From Methanomicrobia archaeon DTU008 (lineage in GTDB: Archaea; Thermoplasmatota; Thermoplasmata; Methanomassiliicoccales; Methanomassiliicoccaceae), in contig LFRW01000023.1 in NCBI GenBank assembly GCA_001512965.1, positions 2,030 through 56,242 on the forward strand: a DNA stretch of 54,213 bases. Direction: 5' to 3'. A program made the translations under genes and the position numbers. This document shows positions 50,153-54,213 of this stretch, in pieces. Each line of letters begins with the position of its first letter. Position 1 is the first letter of the stretch. Under the pieces are notes generated by a model that was not told the origin of the DNA, did no database searches, and saw only the letters and a list, made by a program, of their open reading frames with translations.

Positions 50153-51070
50153 ATGCTGTACCAGAACATCCTGGAAGCTGTCGGCCATACGCCGATGGTG
50201 AGGTTGAACAGGATCGTCGGCGAGCGAAGCGCCAAGGTCTATGCCAAGCTGGAATCGTTCAACCCCATGCACTCGGTGAAGGACCGCGTCGCGCTATCTA
50301 TGATCGAGGCCGCGGAGAGGGACGGCAAGCTCCGCCCCGGAATGTTCGTCGTGGAGCCCACATCAGGCAACACTGGCATCGGCCTCGCCATGGTCTGTGC
50401 GGCCAAGGGCTATCGTCTGGTCATAACCATGCCAGAGACCATGAGCGTGGAGCGCCGGCGCCTCATGGCAGCATTCGGCGCGGAGGTGGTCCTCACGCCC
50501 GGGAAGGACGGCATGAAGGGAGCGATATCCAGGGCGGAGGAGATACTGCGGTCCGATTCCGACGCGTTCATGCCTCAACAGTTCCAGAACCCGGCCAATC
50601 CGGAGGCCCATCACCGAACCACCGCCGAGGAGATACTTGCGGACCTGCCTGACCTTGACGCCTTCGTATCGGCCGTTGGTACAGGCGGGACGATAACCGG
50701 GGTGGGAAGGGCGATCAAGGAGAGGAACTGCGACGTCGAACTTGTGGCGGTGGAGCCGTCCGCATCCCCCGTGCTCTCAGGCGGGAAGCCGGGGCCGCAT
50801 AGGATCCAGGGGATAGGCGCCGGCTTCGTCCCGGACACATGCGACCTCTCGCTGATTGACCATATCCTTCAGGTTGATGACATGGAGGCCATCAGGCACG
50901 CCAGGGAGCTTGCCCGGAAGGAGGGCATCCTATGCGGAATATCTTCCGGAGCGGCCCTGTGCGGCGCCCTGAACGTCGCCAAGGAGCTTGGCCCGGAGGC
51001 CAAGGTGGTGGTCCTCCTGGCGGACACTGGAGAAAGATATCTAAGCACAGATCTATTCTCGATGGACTGA
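50153..51070 (+). CDS. cysK: Cysteine synthase (O-acetylserine sulfhydrylase)
   Basis: The 305-residue PLP enzyme makes cysteine from O-acetylserine and sulfide. Motifs: GHTPMVRLNR, the PLP lysine in LESFNPMHSVKDRVALSMIE, substrate-binding EPTSGNTGIGLAMV, MPQQFQNPANPEAHHRTTAEEI, PLP-phosphate GTGGTITGVGRAIKE and GISSGAALCGAL. ATG 50153 follows GGTGAGGC. It starts 212 bases after tRNA-Cys; cysE follows after one base. This bacterial-type route is the alternative to Sep-tRNA-Cys synthesis in methanogens. Confidence 0.94.
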   Translation: MLYQNILEAVGHTPMVRLNRIVGERSAKVYAKLESFNPMHSVKDRVALSMIEAAERDGKLRPGMFVVEPTSGNTGIGLAMVCAAKGYRLVITMPETMSVERRRLMAAFGAEVVLTPGKDGMKGAISRAEEILRSDSDAFMPQQFQNPANPEAHHRTTAEEILADLPDLDAFVSAVGTGGTITGVGRAIKERNCDVELVAVEPSASPVLSGGKPGPHRIQGIGAGFVPDTCDLSLIDHILQVDDMEAIRHARELARKEGILCGISSGAALCGALNVAKELGPEAKVVVLLADTGERYLSTDLFSMD

Positions 51071-51071
51071 C

Positions 51072-51722
51072 ATGAGCTGGAAGGAAGACGTCTACACGGT
51101 GCTGGAGAGGGATCCCGCCCCGAAATCGTTCTCCGAAGCCCTGATGTTCAGCCAGGGCCTCCACGCGCTCCTCCTCCATCGCGTCTCTCACCGACTGTAC
51201 CTCAAGGGCCAGTACAAGCTGGCCCGCCTGATCAACTACTGGTCCCGCGTGCTGACCGGCGCGGACATACATCCCGGGGCGACCTTCGGCAAGGGGGTGT
51301 TCATCGATCATGCGACAGGGGTGGTGATCGGCGAGACCGCCATCATCGGGAACAACGTCAGCATCTTCCAGGGCGTCACCCTAGGTGGGGTCTCCACGGC
51401 CAAGGGGAAACGGCATCCGACGATCAAGGACAACGTGATAATCGGAGCTCACGCAACCGTACTGGGCGACATCACGATAGGGGAGAACGTGAAGATCGGC
51501 GCCGGCTCTGTCGTGGTCAAGGACGTACCGCCGAACGTCACCGTGGTTGGCATACCCGGAAAGGTCGTTCAGAAGAACAAGTGTGAACGGGACCGCCTAC
51601 AGAGGGTGAGGCAAGAGAACCTACCCGACCCTCTTTGGGAGACCCTCACCGACATCTGCTCCGCGATAGATTCCCTGGAGAAGAGGATAGACTCCCTCGA
51701 GGATAGCCTGAAGAAACCATAA
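51072..51722 (+). CDS. cysE: Serine O-acetyltransferase
   Basis: The 216-residue enzyme acetylates serine from acetyl-CoA, providing the substrate of CysK. A short helical N-terminus is followed by left-handed beta-helix hexapeptide repeats (ADIHPGATFGKGVFIDHATGVVIGETAIIGNNV...VIIGAHATVLGDITIGENVKIGAGSVVVKDVPPNVTVVGIPGKVV), including the catalytic His of FIDHATGVVIGE. A C-terminal coiled coil (SAIDSLEKRIDSLEDSLKK) may help oligomerise or bind CysK. It starts 2 bases after the cysK stop. Confidence 0.94.
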   Translation: MSWKEDVYTVLERDPAPKSFSEALMFSQGLHALLLHRVSHRLYLKGQYKLARLINYWSRVLTGADIHPGATFGKGVFIDHATGVVIGETAIIGNNVSIFQGVTLGGVSTAKGKRHPTIKDNVIIGAHATVLGDITIGENVKIGAGSVVVKDVPPNVTVVGIPGKVVQKNKCERDRLQRVRQENLPDPLWETLTDICSAIDSLEKRIDSLEDSLKKP

Positions 51723-51765
51723 CTACTACTGGGGATATTACAGCCCAGAGATTCCGAGGGATAAG

Positions 51766-53169
51766 GTGACGCTGCGAATATACAACACGTTGTCGAAGAA
51801 GGAAGAGGAGTTCGTGCCGCTCGATGACCGCAAGGTCCGGATGTACGTGTGCGGCGTCACGGTGTACGATGACATGCACATGGGGCACGCCCGCTCGGCC
51901 ATAGTGTTCGACATGATCGCACGATACCTCCGCTACCGCGGTTACTATGTCAAGCATGTCACCAACTTCACCGACGTGGATGACAAGATCATCAACAGGG
52001 CGGCCGAGAAGGGCATGGACCCTCTCGAACTGTCATCGATGTACATCCAACGCTACTTCGAGGACATCGACCGGCTGGGCGTCCGCCGGGCGGATGAATA
52101 TCCCAAGGCTTCGGAGAGCATAGGCGACATCATCGACATGATCCAGAAGATCATCGACAATGGCTATGGATACGTCAGCGAGGATGGCAGCGTATATTTC
52201 TCCGTGGAGAAGGTGGAGGATTACGGACGCCTCACGGGACAGCGCCTGGAGGACATGCAGGCGGGCGCCCGGGTGGAGGTCAACGAGGCCAAGCGCCATC
52301 CCTATGACTTCGCCCTGTGGAAGGCGGCCAAGCCAGGGGAGATATCGTGGGACTCCCCATGGGGAAAGGGCCGGCCGGGATGGCACATAGAGTGCTCGGC
52401 CATGTGCACACGGCATCTGGGCGAGACGATCGACATCCATGGCGGGGGGAACGACCTGATCTTCCCGCATCACGAGAACGAGATCCTGCAATCCGAGGCG
52501 GCCAACGGGAAACCTCTCTCCTGCTATTGGGTGCATCATGGCATGCTGCAGGTGCAGGGAGCCAAGATGGCCAAGTCCGCCGGCAACTTCTTCACCGTAC
52601 GGGAGGTGTTGAAAAGCTACAGCAGGGAGGAGATCCGGTTCTACTTCCTCTCCGCACATTACCGCGGTCCCCAGGTGTTCTCTCCCGAGGCCCTTGATGA
52701 GGCCGCCGCCAGCCTTCGCAGGCTGCACAACACATATTCGGAACTGCAGGCCGCCAGGGAATCGGCGAAGGGAGACTATGACGCCTCCACGGAAGTGGAC
52801 GCGTTCCGCGATGAGTTCATCGCATCGATGGACGACGATCTCAATTCAAGGGCTGCCATCTCGGCGCTCTTCGAACTGGTCCGCGACGTGAACAGGCTCC
52901 TCTCCGAGGGCAGGCTCAGCAAGCAAGGGGCTGAAAACGTCATCGGCGTCATGGAGGAGGTGGACCAGGTGTTCGGAATACTGCCTGCTCCGGTCACGGA
53001 GGCCGAGGACCGGTCCGGGGAGCTTGTGGAGCTGCTGATAGATGTCCGGAACGAGCTCCGGAAGCGCAAGCTGTACGACCTTGCGGACAGGATAAGGGAC
53101 GGCCTTAAGACGAGCGGGATCGAATTGCAGGACACCTCGGAGGGAGTGAGGTGGAAGAGGGTCAGCTGA
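51766..53169 (+). CDS. cysS: Cysteinyl-tRNA synthetase
   Basis: The 467-residue class Ia synthetase charges tRNA-Cys. The N-terminal [21 protein letters not shown] holds the Zn-ligand Cys and HIGH (HMGH), [10 protein letters not shown] supplies further Zn ligands, [15 protein letters not shown] is diagnostic, and KMSKS is present as [14 protein letters not shown]. The GTG at 51766 follows CCGAGGGATAAG. The synthetase closes a block of tRNA-Cys, cysK, cysE and cysS, so synthesis and charging of cysteine are co-located. Its end overlaps the radical SAM gene by 19 bases. Confidence 0.95.
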   Translation: MTLRIYNTLSKKEEEFVPLDDRKVRMYVCGVTVYDDMHMGHARSAIVFDMIARYLRYRGYYVKHVTNFTDVDDKIINRAAEKGMDPLELSSMYIQRYFEDIDRLGVRRADEYPKASESIGDIIDMIQKIIDNGYGYVSEDGSVYFSVEKVEDYGRLTGQRLEDMQAGARVEVNEAKRHPYDFALWKAAKPGEISWDSPWGKGRPGWHIECSAMCTRHLGETIDIHGGGNDLIFPHHENEILQSEAANGKPLSCYWVHHGMLQVQGAKMAKSAGNFFTVREVLKSYSREEIRFYFLSAHYRGPQVFSPEALDEAAASLRRLHNTYSELQAARESAKGDYDASTEVDAFRDEFIASMDDDLNSRAAISALFELVRDVNRLLSEGRLSKQGAENVIGVMEEVDQVFGILPAPVTEAEDRSGELVELLIDVRNELRKRKLYDLADRIRDGLKTSGIELQDTSEGVRWKRVS

Positions 53170-54185
53170 CAGCCTTGAAGAAGGCCAAGCTTCTGACGGG
53201 CGGAGCGGTGAAGGTGCCCGCGGACTTCAGGCCCCCGTTCCCCCTCTCCCGCTCCACTGCAGGCCCCGGCGCCGGTTCCGCCAGCATGGTGTTCTGTTTC
53301 GGCGGCACGAGGGTCAAGAAGGCGATCTCCTACGATGCGGGAGACTTCGAGCTCGTGAGGGACGGAGAACGCTACTCCATAGTCCATGAGGGAGAGGTGC
53401 TGGTGAGCGACGTTGAGTTCCAGCCGACCCTCCATCACGCCCCGGAGCAGGCCTTCTTCAACCTGTCCACCGAATGCATATACGCCTGCAAGTTCTGCAC
53501 CTCGCCCCGCCTCGACAAGAGGATAACCAAGTCGCTGGATGCGGACCGGATCGTCGAGATGGTGCAGAAGGCGAATGAAAGGGGTGGCCTGAAGGGGGTG
53601 GCCCTGACATCCGCCGTGGTCTCGTCACCTCAGGAAACGGTCGAACGCATGATCGAGGTCGTGAGGCGCATCAGGGAGGCGTTCCCCAGCATGTCGATAG
53701 GCGTGGAGCCTTACGTGGATCGGCTGGACCAGATCGATGCGTTGAAGGAGGCTGGCGCAGACGAGATCAAGTTGAACATCGAGACATATGACAGGGACAT
53801 CTTCGTAAAGGTGTGCGGGGACCTGGACCTTGACTGGATCCTCAGGTCGATAGCCTATGCGGTGAGCGTGTTCGGCAGAGGAAGGGTCACCTCCAACATC
53901 ATCTTCGGCATGGGGGAGAGCGACGAGAACCTGTTGGAAGGGGTGGCCGAATTGGCCAGGATGGGATGCATAGCCACTCTGCGACCTCTTAGATTGAACG
54001 ACATGAACCGCCAGGCGATGGAGGAGGCCCTCGGCCACCTGACGCCTGTCCAGCCAGAGAGGCTGCTGCACCTCGCCAGGGAGCACAAGAGGATCCTTCA
54101 GGAGCACGGGCTGGACACCCACACGGTAAGGACCATGTGTCCAGAATGCCGCTGCTGCGACATAGCCCCGTTCCGGGACATCTGA
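53151..54185 (+). CDS. Radical SAM protein of unknown function
   Basis: The 344-residue protein has the SAM-cleaving cluster motif CIYACKFC (CxxxCxxC) near residue 110, followed by a TIM-barrel core with VALTSAVVSSPQETVERMIEVVRRI, VEPYVDRLDQIDALKEAGADEIKLNIETYD and FGMGESDENLLEGV, the pattern of biotin-synthase/MiaB-like enzymes. The C-terminus adds a cysteine group, MCPECRCCDIAPF, perhaps for a second cluster or Zn. The GTG at 53151 lies within the cysS end, downstream of GGAGG, so the two are coupled. A modification of cysteine metabolites or a cofactor is conceivable but unproven. Confidence 0.8.
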   Translation: MEEGQLTALKKAKLLTGGAVKVPADFRPPFPLSRSTAGPGAGSASMVFCFGGTRVKKAISYDAGDFELVRDGERYSIVHEGEVLVSDVEFQPTLHHAPEQAFFNLSTECIYACKFCTSPRLDKRITKSLDADRIVEMVQKANERGGLKGVALTSAVVSSPQETVERMIEVVRRIREAFPSMSIGVEPYVDRLDQIDALKEAGADEIKLNIETYDRDIFVKVCGDLDLDWILRSIAYAVSVFGRGRVTSNIIFGMGESDENLLEGVAELARMGCIATLRPLRLNDMNRQAMEEALGHLTPVQPERLLHLAREHKRILQEHGLDTHTVRTMCPECRCCDIAPFRDI

Positions 54186-54213
54186 TTTTTAGGAGAACCA
54201 AATCTATTTTATA

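Overview
The window reads as a chromosomal segment of a GC-rich euryarchaeal methanogen, most likely of the Methanomassiliicoccales/Thermoplasmata side. The evidence is a methanogen-type homocitrate synthase (AksA, coenzyme B pathway), a DUF1638 protein, a cobalt-uptake and cobyric-acid locus, archaeal-type GlyRS and ValRS, TATA boxes placed so that many genes are leaderless, and a tRNA gene with a canonical 37/38 intron. No rRNA, CRISPR array, insertion sequence or prophage was seen. Order-level assignment is inference; no phylogeny was run.

Layout. 1-6.3 kb: DUF1638, DEAD-box RNA helicase, small basic protein, cis-prenyltransferase, DUF3096, an ABC-2 exporter pair, DUF3243 and a 2TM protein. 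6.3-8.2 kb: an AbiV/HEPN-like protein and an ATP-grasp ligase, convergent. 8.5-14.6 kb: cobalamin and cobalt locus, with two CobQ-type proteins leftward and fur-cbiM-cbiN-cbiQ-cbiO rightward from a shared control region carrying a palindromic operator. 14.6-25 kb: truncated CheR, Lhr-like helicase, YczE-like membrane protein, tandem UspA, an S13 peptidase whose signal peptide lies in another frame, a MoxR/VWA pair, a 51-residue zinc ribbon, a CDF transporter and tRNA-Gly. 25-34.8 kb (leftward): valS, two CBS proteins with a C-terminal ribosome-hibernation-like domain, and an operon amidohydrolase-uspA-CBS-glyS. 34.9-36.6 kb: a 31-residue peptide gene followed by a radical SAM/SPASM maturase, preceded by two copies of the palindrome found at the cobalt locus. 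36.6-44.3 kb: ferredoxin, PrsW-like protease, DUF998, TrxR-like flavoprotein, ThpR, two cysteine desulfurases and an IscU scaffold interrupted by an intein at its first ligand cysteine. 44.5-49.7 kb: pyrD-pyrK, aksA and small or unknown proteins. 49.8-54.2 kb: a cysteine block of tRNA-Cys (with intron), cysK, cysE, cysS, then a radical SAM protein.

The strongest lead is regulatory. A 6-5-6 palindrome, TTGGAT-N5-ATCCAA, occurs near the predicted transcription start of cobQ (with fur-cbiMNQO on the other side) and twice at the peptide/radical SAM operon 24 kb away. This suggests that a Fur-family regulator coordinates cobalt (or nickel) uptake, corrinoid synthesis and a ribosomally made, radical-SAM-modified peptide. 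The second lead is the IscU intein.

No gene-free stretch exceeds 300 bases. The largest gaps are 8216-8490, 23658-23927, 34766-35035 and 44311-44548. The first two show nothing beyond promoter-like A/T runs. The third holds the operators of the peptide operon. The fourth holds a 16-bp palindrome and T-rich tracts.
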